Notes: generated by a model from the letters alone, not told the origin. A DNA stretch of 64,000 nucleotides from Lepas anatifera (GCA_034440635.1 JAOTON010000897.1:248001-312000), one strand, 5' to 3'. Positions 23,960-35,968 are shown, numbered from the stretch's first letter. Made by a program: numbers and translations.

Positions 23960-24109
23960 GTCAGCACTGCGCACGTGACTGCTGTAACTGGTGTATAGCC
24001 ACCGCCTGTCCAGCCACGTGGCTGGGCCCGGCAGGCTACTGAACTGTATCAATTGTGTTTTAATTTGATAGCTTTCTCTGCTGGGTGTCATGAAATTTGA
24101 ACGAATAGG

Positions 24110-24170
24110 GTAATAATAGGGATAGGGAATAATAGGGAAATAATATGGAAAATAACAGGGAAAATAAATC
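24110..24170. repeat. Short imperfect GGGAATAATA repeats
   Basis: About five tandem, slightly varied units of GGGAAATAATA within the GGT intron. Confidence 0.7.
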
Positions 24171-24214
24171 TAAAACGAAATGAGGTGTGCATCACGAATT
24201 CAAGCAACTTCGGG

Positions 24215-24350
24215 ACTTTGCGACACAGTGACTGTTTAGGTCACACGGTGTCGCCAACTCTTACCCTGATGGCATTCCCGGGGATTCGAACCGGGGTCAG
24301 CGGTGTGGAATTCGAATGCTCTTCCCGCACGCCCCTGTATTCGCGGGGCA
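24215..24350 (-). mobile_element. tRNA-derived SINE
   Basis: On the minus strand there is a tRNA-like head with a perfect B box (GGTTCGAATCC), then the family core CATCAGGGTAAGAGTTGGCG. The head differs from those of the SINEs at 2317 and 42955 while the core is shared, so the same body has been joined to different tRNA heads. Confidence 0.65.
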
Positions 24351-24509
24351 ACACAGATTCAAAAGTAACCAGGCGTACTGGGATTCATGTCTGTTGAATG
24401 GCGCCGTAACGCTGCGGTTACTCAGTGACGCTGTGTCTTTCCGTTCCTCAACCGGGCATAGGTGGATCCAGGGGTGAAAGGAGGCACCCCCCCATGATTG
24501 AAAACTTAT

Positions 24510-25486
24510 CGGAACCGGCCAGAATATCCATCGGCACATTTCAAGGTACTTGCTTAGGACCTTTGCTTAGCAACATTGCAACCAATGATCTTGCTTGTCA
24601 TATTTCCAGCGAAATCAACGGCTTCAAAGTCACACTAGTGCGCTATGCTGACGATTGTCAGTTAGCGATCACTGGACCACGGAATCGTTTGGATGAGATG
24701 AGGACTAGCCTTGAATCAGTTTTAGAAGTTATGAGTCAATGGTTTCAACAGCATGGTATGTTAGTGAATGCTGGAAAAACTGAGCTTATTGTATGCGGCG
24801 ATCGACGTCAACTAGCCCGCATTGAGCAAACACCCTCAATCATGTTCATGGGACAACAATTAGAATGCAAATCTGCCGTCAAAAATTTAGGGGTGATGAT
24901 GGACAGCCAACTTGGATGGGAGAACCACGTGAAGCTCGTATGCGATCGATGTTTTGGTATATTGAAAGGACCTGCCCATTCAAAACATGTGCCGCCTCGA
25001 GATGTGTTGCCACGGTTAAATGATTCTCTGGTATTCTCTCAACTTAGGTACTGTATTCAGGTTTTTGGAAGTACAAATAGTACCTGTTTTGGAAAAATTC
25101 AAAATGTTTTCAATTTTGCTGCTAGGGTTCTGTCTGGGCGTCGAAAAAATGATCATATTTCGGATGTGATGGGACAGCTTGGCTGGTTGAATTCTAGTCA
25201 GTTCTTGGTTTACAGTGACCTTTGCTTGCTCTACAAGGTGCTTACATCAAGCAGACCTCGTGCACTATATGCAATGTTCCGTTTCAATCATGAAGTGAAC
25301 CATCGTGAGACTCGACAGTCAAACCATCTTGCTGTGACTAGGCCTAGAACAAACCATGGAAAAAGAACGTTTTGTTATCGAGCGTCTCAATTATATAATC
25401 ATCACACTGGTCGTTTTAATGACCTCCTAGACATTCCATGGAAGATGTTTAAAACAATAGCCAGGGAAATAAATAAGAACACTTGA
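24510..25486 (+). pseudogene. 5'-truncated non-LTR retrotransposon reverse transcriptase (jockey/CR1-like group)
   Basis: The open frame starts inside the RT domain with GTFQGTCLGPLLSNIATNDL (the family's QG..LGP.LF..Y.ND block). It continues with the catalytic LVRYADDCQL box (YADD intact), VNAGKTELIV and the LGVMMDSQLGWENHV block, and the C-terminal region runs to a stop at 25486. The endonuclease domain and the first RT motifs are missing, the usual result of 5' truncation on insertion. The part of the frame before 24510 belongs to another sequence, a TIR-like CATAGGTGGATCCAGGGG at about 24459. AT-rich 3' sequence follows to about 25690. It lies in a GGT intron in the same direction as the gene. 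Confidence 0.85.
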
Positions 25487-25706
25487 TGACCAGCCAGGAT
25501 AGTATTTTAATGTCTTTTATCCATTGTCTCTTTTATAATATTTTATATATTAGTGTGTCGACGGATAGCGTGTTGCTTACGTTTCGTTGTCATATTGTAC
25601 AGAAAAATGACGATCTCGGTAGAGTGAAAGAGAGATGAATATGCATACCTGTATGACAACAACCAAAGAATAGCCCAATCTGTGTGGAATGGTTGGATGG
25701 TGTCAC

Positions 25707-28700
25707 CAGTGGCGCAGCCAGGATTCGGCCAAGGGGGGTCCGACTACCGTCGGAGGGCCCCCAGGCTGGGGGCCCCCTTAGTAGTCGGGGCCCATCTCCT
25801 ATATGTGTCGTATAATATTTTGGCATTATAACATTTACATGACGGAAATTTTTATATCCCTTTTAAGTGTTTGTTATTATTTTGTTTATAGTTTGATTTT
25901 GCTCGATCCGACCAAGTGTGGGTAAATTTAGGTCACCAAATATTAAGGCTGGCCCATACCTATATGGCAGCGTCGCTATAATAACAGCTTTGTGGGGCAT
26001 TTCGGGGAAATCAACTGTTGCTGCGTGCATGATGTTATACCTGACTCTACCTCAATTCACTCTGCTAATCAGGCATGAGTTGTTCAAGGTCAGTCGTTTT
26101 GAGTACGAAGAAATGGTCTTCTACGGGAAATGATTACCAATTCTTTCCGGGTGCCGAATTCATGAACTCTTTAATCAGAAAGTTTCCAAAGAAATGGAAA
26201 AATGAATAAAAATACAAGGGATATGGTGGATGGTGGTGTGTTCCGGACGTCATATAACGTCTATTCCGCGAAAAGATCCTGGTGAATTCACCACAGTTAC
26301 TTTCTTACCCTTGCTACGTTGTAAATGAGCAAATTACCAAAACAATAGGCGCCTGAGATAACTATCGCCTTGGATTACTCTGTCATTGTTTTTTTAAACC
26401 TTCAATATTTATTTTTCTTTTTGGAATTATGCTCATCAATGTTTGTCCTTTTCCTTGTTTGTCTGGTTTCCTAGGAAATATTTGAAAGTTGTTTATTTCA
26501 GAATATTTAGGACGGTAGTAATTGGGACTAAGCTAATAGATTGAAAACCAGCTGAAGTTCCAAATTCCCTGTTCGATTTGCTATTATGGATGCTAGAATT
26601 AGATTAATTTTTGCCTTTTGTTCAGTAATGGTGCCTGATTGACATGTTTCAATTTGTCCTTTTTGGTACGCAATGGGAAAATATAAATTTTCGAAAATAT
26701 GATTTTCGAAAATCTTCTTTGAGCCTAGGATCTCAAGCGATATCTCTGGATTGTATTCTAAAATCTAAAAGAAATGGAAAGGAAAAAGGACGCTCAATAA
26801 AAAGGATATATGAGTGTGCCCCAGATGCTATATAAAACCTATTCCATGGACGGTCCTACTGGTGAAACCACTCACTTACTCCTCCCTAGCCATTGGTTGG
26901 AGAGCCCGGGGACTTGGGGAGGTGAGTACTTCCTTGGACTTTGGGTCTCTGATAGGCTTTGTACAGGGCTTGTATTGCTATGCCAGTGTTAAGCCATCCA
27001 GGACCATCACCCACCGCCCCCGCCCCCCCCCCTGGCTCCAGCAGAGATCTCCAGGTGCCTAGCACTTGACACGGCGCCAAAACCAGTATCTGGGGACCCC
27101 CGAAAACAACCCTTTTCCCTCAAATCAGTAGTTACGTCCCCCAAAACCAGCATTTGGGGGTACCATGAGACTACCTACTGGGACCCCCTGGAACTTACTC
27201 TCGTGGGGCCCTGAGGATACCTTTGAGGGGAGGGGGATGAGGGAGAGGAATGCTCGCTGAGACTAGCTTTTGGGGAAACCTGAGGGCAGCTTCAGGGGAT
27301 CCCTGAGACTAACTCCTGGAGACCCCGTGAGACTAATTGTCGGACCTCTGAGATTAGCTCTCCGGTCCTCCTTACACTAGAACTGAAAGGTCTCCTGAAA
27401 ATATCTCGGGCTTCCGAGATCAGTTCTTGGGGAACCTGAGACTAGCTCTGGGGCCGCCTAAGACCAACACTTGGCGCTACTCACAAGGTTAATTTCCGGC
27501 CTCTCTCCCGATTAGATCTCAGGGAGTCTCTGATACTGATTCACGGCGCCTCTTAACCAAAATTGTGGTCTCCTGAGAATCTCGGGGCTCCCTAGATTAG
27601 TTATCGGCAGCACCTCTGGGCCTATTCATCGGGCCCCGCAGATTTGATGTGGGGAGGAGGCTGAGACTGACTCTAGGGGCCATCCAGATAAGCTCTTAGG
27701 GGTCCCCTGAGGCTGTCTCTGGGGTGGGGGGGGGGCTGGGAATGACTTCCGACAGCCCTCTGAGGCTAACCCTGGGGCGCCCCCTGAGACTAACACTCGA
27801 GGAGGGAGGTGTAGAAGCACCCCTGAGACTGAGTATTTGGCACGGCACTCCTGAGACTGCCTCTCGGAAGCCCAGATTAGCCCTCAGAGGCCTAAGGCTA
27901 ACTCGGGGCCGTGAGACCAAAATTCGGGAGCACCTCTGGGAATTACTCTCAAAGACCCAAAATTAGCTCTTGGACGAATCGTAGACTAGCTCCCGGGAGC
28001 ACTCTGAGACTAACTTTTAGGTGCTCCCTGAGATTGACTCTCGGGGTCTCTTATGCAACAAATAGGGAGGGGGGGGCACAGCCTCAGGCTAATTCTCGAG
28101 GGTTCCCAACATTACCCCCGGGGGCCTCCTGAGATATGCACTCTGCGGATCAAATGAGACTAACTCTCGGACCCCCAGATTAACTCTCGGGGCCACCTGA
28201 AAGTAAATATTGACTCCTGAGAGAGACGCCCGTAAGACTATGGGACCGAATATCGGGGATCCTCTAAGACTGACTCTCGGGGTCCCCTTGACTGACTCTT
28301 GGGGTTCTCTTAGACTGACTCTCATGGAGCCCCCTAAAATAAACTGTCGTGGGGCCCTGAGAACCACTCTCTGGGGGACCCTGGGACGAGCTCGGCCCCT
28401 GAGACCGACTCTGGGGGCCCCTGAGACCGACGTTCGGGATCCCCTGAGACTAACTCTCAGGCACCCCTGAAGTCCACTTTTGGGGGTCTTGAGACTGACC
28501 CTCAGGGCGGGCCCCTGAGGCCGACTCGGGACGCCCTGTGAACGAATCTTCAGGGGCTTCTGAGACTGATTTTGGGGGCCCCGTGATCAGAGAATGCTTT
28601 GCAGTGGTTAGATTGGCCCAAATGGGGGTCCTCGGACTCCTAGAACCCCTTGGCTACGCCACTGCATCCCACATTCGGGGGCCCGCCGAGATCAGCACTT

Positions 28701-30825
28701 GGAGGCCCCTGAAAACATTGCTTCCCCCCGATACCAATACTCCGGAGCCCCTGGATACTGATGCGCGGGGCTCCTAAGACCAAGCTCGGGGTTCCACTTA
28801 GATCGGGTTCAGGGGCCCATGCTTGCGCTTTCTCAGGAGTAACTCGACACCGTTGTTCGGGGGGCCCCAGATCAACATTCGAGCCCCCCCGAGACTAATG
28901 CTCGGTACTCTGGAGCCCCTCGATACCAATACTCGGGGACCCTGAGCCCAAGGCTGGGCCCCTAAGACCAAACTCTGGGTCCCATGGGGCCAATTCTCGT
29001 GCCTCGCTCATAAGTCCCCTCGATATCGATAGTCGGGGGGCAACCCGAGATCAATATTGTCCCCCCACCCCACTTCCCGAGATCAATGTTCGCTCTTCCG
29101 GAGCCATCGATACCAGTGCTCGGGGATCCCTGAGACCAGCTCTGGAGCCCTCTAAGACCAAGATCGAAAGGCCCGTGAGACCAAGCTCGGGGCCCCTGAG
29201 ACCAAGCTTGGGGGGACCGGAGACCAAGCTCGAGGAGCCCCCTGAGACCAGGCTCGGGGGCCTGAGACCAAGCTCGGGGGTCCCCTGGTACCAAACTCGG
29301 AGGGCCCCGTGACACCGAGCTCGGGGCCCCCTGAGACCAAGATCGAAAGGCCCGTGAGACTAAAGCTGGGGGGGGGGGGTGAGACCAAGCTCGGGGCCCT
29401 TGAGATCGAGCTCAGGGGGCCCCTGAGATCAATGTTCGGTACTCTGGAGCACTCAATACCGATGATCGGGGTCCCCTGAGACCAAGCTCGGAAGGTCCGT
29501 GAGACCAAGCTCGGGGGCCCCTGAGACCAAACTCGGAGGGCCCTCTGAGACCAAGATAGAAAGGCCCCTGAGACCAAGTTCGGGGTCCCCTAAGACCAAT
29601 CTCGGGGGCCCCTGAGACCGAGCTCGGAGTCCCCCTGAGACCAAACTCGGAGGGCCCCCTGAGACCAAGATAGAAAGGCCCCTGAGACTAAGCTCGGGGG
29701 ACCCTGAGACCAAGATCGAAAGGCCCGTGATACTAAAGCTCGGGGCCCCTGAGACCAAGCTTGGGGGCCTTGAGATCGAGCTCAGGGGCCCCCCGAGATC
29801 CATGTCTGGTTCCCTAGAGTCTCGATACCGATGATCAGGGGCCCCCTGAGACCAAGTTCGGGGGTCCCCTGAGACCAACCTGGGGTGCCCTGAGACCGAG
29901 CTCAGGGGCCCCCTGAGACCGAGCCCGGGGGACCCCTAAGACCAAGCTCGAGGGGGCTCTGAGACCAAGATCGAAAGGCCCGTGAGATTAAGCTCGGGGG
30001 CTCCTGAGACCGAGCTCAGGGGCCCCCGAGATCCATGTTTGGCACTCTGGAGCCCTCAATACCTATGATTGGGGCCCCTGAGACCAGGCTCGGAAAGCCC
30101 GTGAGACCAAGCTCGGGGGCCCCCTGAGACCAAGCTCGGGGGCCCTGAGACCAAGCTTGGGGGCCCCTGAGACCAAGTTCGAGGTCCCTTGAGACCAAGC
30201 TCGGGGCCCCTGAGACCAAGCTCGGCCCCTGAGACCGAGCTCGGGGCCCCTGAGACCAAGCTCAGGAGGCCCGTGAGACCAAGCTCGGAGGACCTCCTGA
30301 GACCAAGCTGGGGGGGGCCTGAGACCAAGTTCGGAGGTCCCTTGAGACCAAGCTCGGGGGCCCCCTGAGACAAAGCTTGTGGGCACCCCAGAGATCAATA
30401 TTCGGTACTCTGGAGCCCTCAATACCGATGATCGGGGGCCCCTGAGACCAAGCTCGGAAAGCCCGTGAGACCAAGCTCGGGGCCCCCTGAGACCAAGCTC
30501 GGGGGGCCCCTGAGACCAAGTTCGGAGGTCCCTCGAGACTAAGCTTGGGCGCTCCCTGAGACCAAGCTCGGGGGCCCCTGAGACCGAGCTCTGGGGGCCC
30601 CTGAGACCAAGATCAGGGGGGCCGTGAGACCAAGCTTCGGGGGCCCCCTGAGACCAAGCTCGGAGGTCCCTTGAGACCAACCTCGCGGGGGTCTGAGATC
30701 GAACTCGGAGGGCTCCCTGAGACCAAGCTCAGGGGGCCCCTGAGACCAATGCTCGTGTTTTCCAGTGCATAAGGTCAGCCCAGGGGGTTCGCGGACCCCA
30801 ATGGCCCCCCTTGGCTACGCCACTG
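25707..30825. mobile_element. hAT-like element A1 (5.1 kb) filled with tandem repeats
   Basis: The left end CAGTGGCGCAGCCAGGATTC and the inverted right end CAGTGGCGTAGCCAAGGGGG are flanked by a perfect 8-bp duplication GGTGTCAC (25699-25706 and 30826-30833). That fits hAT. The first ~1.2 kb is unique AT-rich sequence shared with copy A2 (43893-48649). Nearly all the rest is a degenerate tandem array. No transposase is visible, so it must be mobilised in trans. An extra copy of the right-end motif (TTGGCTACGCCACTG) sits inside at 28650-28664. It lies in the GGT intron between exons 23830 and 31988. Confidence 0.88.
27050..30770. repeat. Internal tandem array of element A1
   Basis: About 3.7 kb of diverged units of roughly 25-35 bp. 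In the left part the theme is CCCCTGAGACTGACTCTCGG. Toward the right it becomes CCCCTGAGACCAAGCTCGGG and is more uniform. The long minus-strand open frames here (up to about 205 codons, rich in LGLRGP and WSQG) are by-products of a GC-rich repeat with few stops. Confidence 0.9.
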
Positions 30826-30833
30826 GGTGTCAC

Positions 30834-31311
30834 AATATACAATATACAATATTCAATCCCGGTGCTCCCTGAAATTGTGACTGTGCCCCTTGAAAGTTCA
30901 ATGGTGCCCCCTGAAATGTAGGTTCTCATCCCGCCACCCTCCCCTTTGCGCCCCCGCGAAAGAATGTGGCGCCCACCGGGTGGGTTTTGCTCCCAACAAT
31001 GAGACTCCTTTGATACGGATGCCCCCCCTTCGGTCATGTGCCCTCCTTCCCATCGGGAATCCAAGACCTGCATATGCGACCGAATATGGAATTGTTTATA
31101 AAACCCAGCAAATTGTGGCAGCTTTAAATCTGCAGAGTGGCAGCTTTAAATCAGCTTTAAATCTCCACCTGAGCCTTGGGTGTTTTGGTCCGAGCTACTT
31201 GCAGTCCTGAATAGAAAATCGCATCAGCACTCGCCACATATGTCACGAAAAAACCCAACTGCGGCCAAACAGCTGCTTTTCAATGATGCAACTGTGTTTT
31301 CACACTGGCGC
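30834..31311. other. GGT intron, no gene recognised
   Basis: Contains a short direct repeat of GTGGCAGCTTTAAATC (near 31107-31150). No exon that fits GGT is seen. Confidence 0.5.
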
Positions 31312-31987
31312 AGTGTCGGTTGAGACAGAGACAGTTGCGTCACCTCTGCTGCACCTCCGTACGTGACTCGGCAGCTCGATGTTGGAGCGCGGAGGCAACG
31401 CCGCGCGGTACAGGGTGTCGGTTGTGACAGAGCTTGCGTACCTCTGCTACACCTCCGTACGTGACTCGGCAGCTCGATGTTGGAGCGCGGAGGCAACGCC
31501 GCGCAGGTACAGGGTGTCGGTTGAGACAGAGACAGTTGCGTCACCTCTGCTACACCTCCGTACGTGACTCCGCAGCTCGATGTTGGAGCGCGGAGGCAAC
31601 GCCGCGCAGGTACAGGGTGTCGGTTGAGACAGAGACAGTTGCGTCACCTCTGCTACACCTCCGTACGTGACTCCGCAGCTCGATGTTGGAGCGCGGAGGC
31701 AACGCCGCGCAGGTACAGGGTGTCGGTTGAGACAGAGACAGTTGCGTCACCTCTGCTACACCTCCGTACGTGACTCGGCAGCTCGATGTTGGAGCGCGGA
31801 GGCAACGCCGCGCAGGTACAGGGTGTCGGTTGAGACAGAGACAGTTGCGTCACCTCTGCTGCACCTCCGTACGTGACTCGGCAGCTCGATGTTGGAGCGC
31901 GGAGGCAACGCCGCGCAGGTACAGGGTGTCGGTTGAGACAGAGACAGTTGCGTCACCTCTGCTACACCTCCGTACGTGACTCGGCAG
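31312..31987 (+). repeat. Splice-acceptor array: ~103-bp unit, exon start copied 6 extra times
   Basis: The unit is the intron end plus the first 29 bases of the following GGT exon. Each copy has TACGTGACTC(G/C)GCAG, the acceptor, then CTCGATGTTGGAGCGCGGAG and GCAACGCCG. Exon-like starts are at 31375, 31473, 31576, 31679, 31782, 31885 and the genuine one at 31988; spacing is 103 bp except 98 bp for the first. In the extra copies the exon sequence is followed by CGCAGGTACAG, which itself looks like a 5' splice site. Only the last copy runs on into the full exon. Confidence 0.95.
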
Positions 31988-32205
31988 CTCGATGTTGGAG
32001 CGCGGAGGCAACGCCGTGGACGCCGCGCTGGCCAGCCTGCTCTGCGACGGCCTGGCCAACCCCCACAGCATGGGCATCGGCGGCGGCTTTGTCATGACCT
32101 TGTACAACCACAGTACCGGCCTGGCGGAGTCGCTGATCGCACGAGAGATGGCGCCAGCGGCGGCCGCCAAGGACATGTACGCCTCCAAAGAGCAGGCGCA
32201 GCGAG
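31988..32205 (+). CDS. GGT: GGT exon with substrate-binding Arg
   Basis: Encodes ERGGNAVDAALASLLC, HSMGIGGG and IAREMAP, the highly conserved first half of the large subunit. The Arg of IAREMAP corresponds to the residue that binds the alpha-carboxylate of the gamma-glutamyl substrate in characterised GGTs. The acceptor CGGCAG precedes 31988; the donor is GTGGGT at 32206. The phase is 2 in and 1 out, matching both neighbours. The first 29 bases are the part copied in the upstream array. Confidence 0.93.
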
Positions 32206-32396
32206 GTGGGTGTCTGGCCCTGTGTGTCTTGATGTTTGCGATTTGGGGGTAGTTAAAACGATAAGCCATAACCACTTTGTGTAGCAAACTCGACATATTT
32301 CCGGTAAGATAGATACAGACTTTTTATGTGTAGTGAGTTTACAGTTTAACGGTAAACTCTTTTTTAGTCTCTAGTCTCTACAGTTTAATAGACTTT

Positions 32397-33425
32397 TTAA
32401 CGGTGGGGCGAACCGCGCCCCACCGGGGGTTTGGCACCACCTTCGTCCCACCGAGGGCCATCGATGGCCCCCTTCTAACTCCGAAAATTTGAAGATTAGT
32501 GCAAATATGTAAAGTGCATTAGAAAGCTCGCGTGAAATCTTTAAGAAATTACTGCACATGTCTAAGCGCTCAGGTCAATGTTATAACATCTAGAGGTCAA
32601 GTTAGGTCATCATAGGCTATTTCCACTGAAGTATGCAATGCCTAAGCAACCTGTGCATAGCTCTCATGCCGATAGAACTATTGCAATCTGGTAAAGTACA
32701 TTTAATAATAAAAAGCCAGATCTATTTCCGCTATGTAGAACATAATGACCCCTCGCCAGTGGTTTGAACTCCAGAGGTCAAACCACTGGCCACCCCTCGT
32801 GACCTAATATTACCTGAGGTCACGAAAGGTCAGAAGGTGGCCTTGCCGTATATCAATTGAAAGTCCATAATGAGACAGATACAATAACTTTATTTCAGTG
32901 CTCTGGCTTGATTAGGTCAAAAGTTATCGTCCAAATACTGTTTTGATCCCCTGGTGACCTGTGATGACCTCAGATAGTTCAAAGGGTAACTATCACCTCT
33001 GGGATCCGTGAAAGGGTGTCCAAGGACGTTTTTCTATGCAATCTGAGCAGTTGCGATAATCTTTGTGTCTTTTAGATGATAATTTTAGTTTTCCCCATGC
33101 TTTTTCAATGGGAGAGGTCCCCTCGTGACCTGACCTCAGCTCTCGAAATAGAAAAATCCCGGATATGTACTTTTTAGACCCTGGAGGGGTCATGAAATGT
33201 AGGAAGTTTCAAATCCATCGGCTCAGAAATGTAGCTATGGTAGAGCTCAAAAGTTGAAGTGAGGTGACCTTTGTTGACCTCGCCTGGTGACCTGACCTTG
33301 TGTGACCCGGGGTAAAAATATCAGGGATGATGAAAAAATGATGAAGTGAGAGATCAAGGCAACTGCGCTGCTGCACCTCGTCGTTTTTCTGCTATCCTGA
33401 AAAAGCTTAGGGGGCCATCGATGGC
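32397..33425. mobile_element. TTAA-type MITE (right end lost) rich in AGGTCA
   Basis: Starts TTAA (32397-32400) followed by a GC-rich end with GCGCCCCACCGGGG. The interior aligns in order with 49960-50973: CTAACTCCGAAAAT, GTAAAGTGCATTAGAAAGCT / GCAAAATGTATTAGAAAGCT, and CCATGCTTTTTCAATGGGAG. The right end stops at CCATCGATGGCC without the terminal GC block, so it is truncated. A TTAA target fits the piggyBac superfamily. It contains an exact direct repeat AGGTCA-N4-AGGTCA at 32594-32609. It sits in the GGT intron. Confidence 0.7.
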
Positions 33426-33511
33426 CAAGAACATGATGATGTAGTTTTCCACATTGCGGCAAAGTAGGCTTTAGCTATCAGGTTATGATTCCGTGATGTA
33501 CTGTTTGGCAG

Positions 33512-33713
33512 GCGCGCTGTCTGTGGCGGTACCGGGCGAGATTCCCGGGTACTGGGCGGTACACCAGCGGTACGGCCGCCTGCCCTGGCGCGTCATCTTT
33601 CAGCCCGCCATCAGCATGTGCCGGTTCGGCATTCCGGCCTCCAAGCATGTGGTAGAGGCCCTGCAGAGCCCCACCGTCCGCACGCTGCTCAGTAACGACA
33701 GCTTAGGCCTCGG
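33512..33713 (+). CDS. GGT: GGT exon, SVAVPGE block
   Basis: Encodes SVAVPGEIPGYW and the following helix (YGRLPWRVIFQPAI), both strongly conserved in GGTs. The acceptor is TTTGGCAG before 33512; G + GC makes the joining Gly codon. The donor is GTGGGT at 33714, leaving phase 2. It ends in SNDSLGLG, continuing in the next exon as DIFLKAANKTL. Neither border shows tandem repeats. Confidence 0.92.
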
Positions 33714-34719
33714 GTGGGTGTTCAGTCATTTTTGTGCCGGTTTTTTGGCCATAGCGATGTACCTGACCATACATCGTTGAACACTGCCCCAGAGAAGTTT
33801 CGGACCAGTCATAATTGCCAGATGGTAGGGCTTGTAACCGATATTTAAGAATTTACCTTAAACAGAAGCCTCATTGCATAAAAAGTACTGAGCAATGCGT
33901 TGAAATGCTTGAAATAACATGATGAGGTTACCTTGAACACCCTGCTCCCCTATGAACTGACACTGAACTAGCTGCTGGCCGTGTTCAGCTGTGGCGCGGC
34001 CGTGTTTCCGAGATTGTAACGTCTCCTGCAGATGGTGCTAAGCTGTGCTCTCTAATAGCTGCTGAAAAAACAGCACTTCCCACTCTCGAACGAACCAGTA
34101 GTCGCTCTGATTGAGATGTGTCACATCGACCGGTGTCAATAGTTTTAAGTTACACACGGTTGCCATCAGTTTTGTATCGTGGGACTATTGCAAATATTGT
34201 ACACTAGAGGGAAAATACTTTTTACCGGTGGGACGCAAGCGTCACCACCGGTGAAAAGGATTTTTCCAGTCAATATTTTATCTCCTGGTGCCAAGAAACT
34301 TTCCCCTGTGTAACTCGTTGGAATTGGACCCGTGACTACCCTTTGCACTGACTGATTACAGCATCATTAGATTAAAAAAACTTGCTGAAAACGAGATATT
34401 TTTACATGCAAAGTGTGGGGATGGGATGAGCAAATCCCAGCCTCTCCTATTTTGACGCGCTTTGTAGGAGAGACATTGCTTCTCTTGACGTCGCGCTCCC
34501 TTTGGAGGCTCTGCGTGGCGTCAGTAGATCCCCCGATCGGTGTGTGGCAGGTAGACCCTCAAATCCCTCACCTTTCCATTTAAAGCCTCGATGAGGAGGG
34601 ATAAGGGCCAAAGGGCGCAAAGCGCCAAAGCCTAACGCCTTAGTACAAGGTGGCTGATATCACACGAAAGACGAGCGCATAATTATGTTTTCATCTCTTG
34701 CCGGTTGTTTCACCCCCAG
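33714..34719. other. GGT intron, nothing recognised
   Basis: No gene, SINE or clear TIR. It has a modest inverted repeat around 34216-34256 (TTTTTACCGGTGG ... CCACCGGTGAAAA). Confidence 0.5.
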
Positions 34720-34911
34720 AGACATTTTCTTGAAGGCCGCGAACAAGACGTTGGAGGTGGGTGACGTATTCCGTCGCCCAGTCCTGGCCAACACTCTGGA
34801 GAAAATAGCGGAGGGAGGACTGCAGGCCTACCAGGACTTGGGGGCAAAGCTGGCCGAGGACATTCAGGCACTGGGCGGCATCATCACCCATGAAGATATC
34901 GCAAACTACAC
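34720..34911 (+). CDS. GGT: GGT exon, mid large subunit
   Basis: Encodes LANTLEKIAEGGLQAYQ and GGIITHEDIANYT, matching the family's LA.TLE.IA..G...FY and GGI.T.EDL..Y blocks. The acceptor is CACCCCCAG (ending 34719); the donor GTGAGT at 34912 is near consensus. It ends in phase 2 (AC), which needs a first base from the next exon. The G at 37567 gives Thr-Pro-Glu-Trp, fixing where the next exon starts. Confidence 0.92.
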
Positions 34912-35960
34912 GTGAGTAGAGATGGTGAATGAGGGCTGAAGTCTACGGTGGCGACAATATAGCTGAAGTGCATGGAGCAAAGATGCAAAAAGGTGTGTTT
35001 CTCCGTCTGAAGCTGTGATGTCAACTCTGGCGTGGAATCTACCGCTGGAGGAAAATAACCTCCATGGGCCCCATCATCTAAACTAGAATTAGCCAAACGT
35101 GAGATTTATCATCATATTTAGGCTTTGCTGTCGCGTATGCCTTCCGTCGTGTTCATGTTGAACCTATTATGAAATCCTTGCAATATAATAATGCGCTCCG
35201 AAGATTGCGCTTTGCCTGTCATTACAGTCGACTCTTCGTGGGAACCGTTGAAGATATATTCCATTCCCCTGTGAGTTATTTGCATCGGTGCATTGGACCC
35301 CATGTCATGCTAATTTCCAGGCGACCCCATATGCATGCAAGGGTGTCGCCACGGATTTTCGAGTGGGGGGGATGGTTGGAGCCGGTGGTGAAAAGCTTGA
35401 AAACCCTACGTCCGCTTACATTCGGCATTTGCAATGGTATTTCCAGCCAACAGTGGGGAGGCCAGCTGCCCCAGCCCCCTCCCCCGGTGACGACGCCCCT
35501 GTCTGCATAACAGCAGCAGTTGTGCACAGAGCCGTGGATTTCCAAAAATCATTGGAGGTGCCCAAAATTGAAAGAATGCCAATAACCAATGCACAAAAAC
35601 AAATAGCATGATATGTTTTCTGTTTGGCCCTCACACAGCACTGCTGAAGCAAACAAAACCAATTTTAAGTCCTGAAAATGATAAACAATTTAATTTAAAT
35701 GAATTTGTAACACCAACTCAACGTTTCATTGGGGGTGCCCGGGCACCCCAAAGAGATATAGATCCACATCCCTGGTTGTCTGTCATAAGTCCCAAGGCTT
35801 CTTCTATGCCAATCCTCAAATCAAGGGCAGTGTTTACGACTCACCAACAAAAATACATAGTTCCAAACGAAAATTTATTCGGATGTGAGACCTGATGTTC
35901 AAGTTCGCAAAAACGTTTGCATTTTGCCGTATGTGGACGAAACCAACATTTTAACAAAAT
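34912..35960. other. GGT intron with a possible small MITE
   Basis: At 35338-35501 CAAGGGTGTCGCCACGG and the inverted CAGGGGCGTCGTCACCGG enclose 164 bp, with flanking octamers TATGCATG and TCTGCATA (6 of 8 alike). It is possibly an old hAT-like MITE. The rest is unassigned. Confidence 0.45.
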
Positions 35961-35968
35961 GTGTATAT

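Noticed and set aside
28960..30680. Minus-strand frames rich in LGLRGP and WSQG (collagen-like look)
   Set aside because: Translation of the degenerate array in element A1; the same happens in A2. No Gly-X-Y regularity and no start context.
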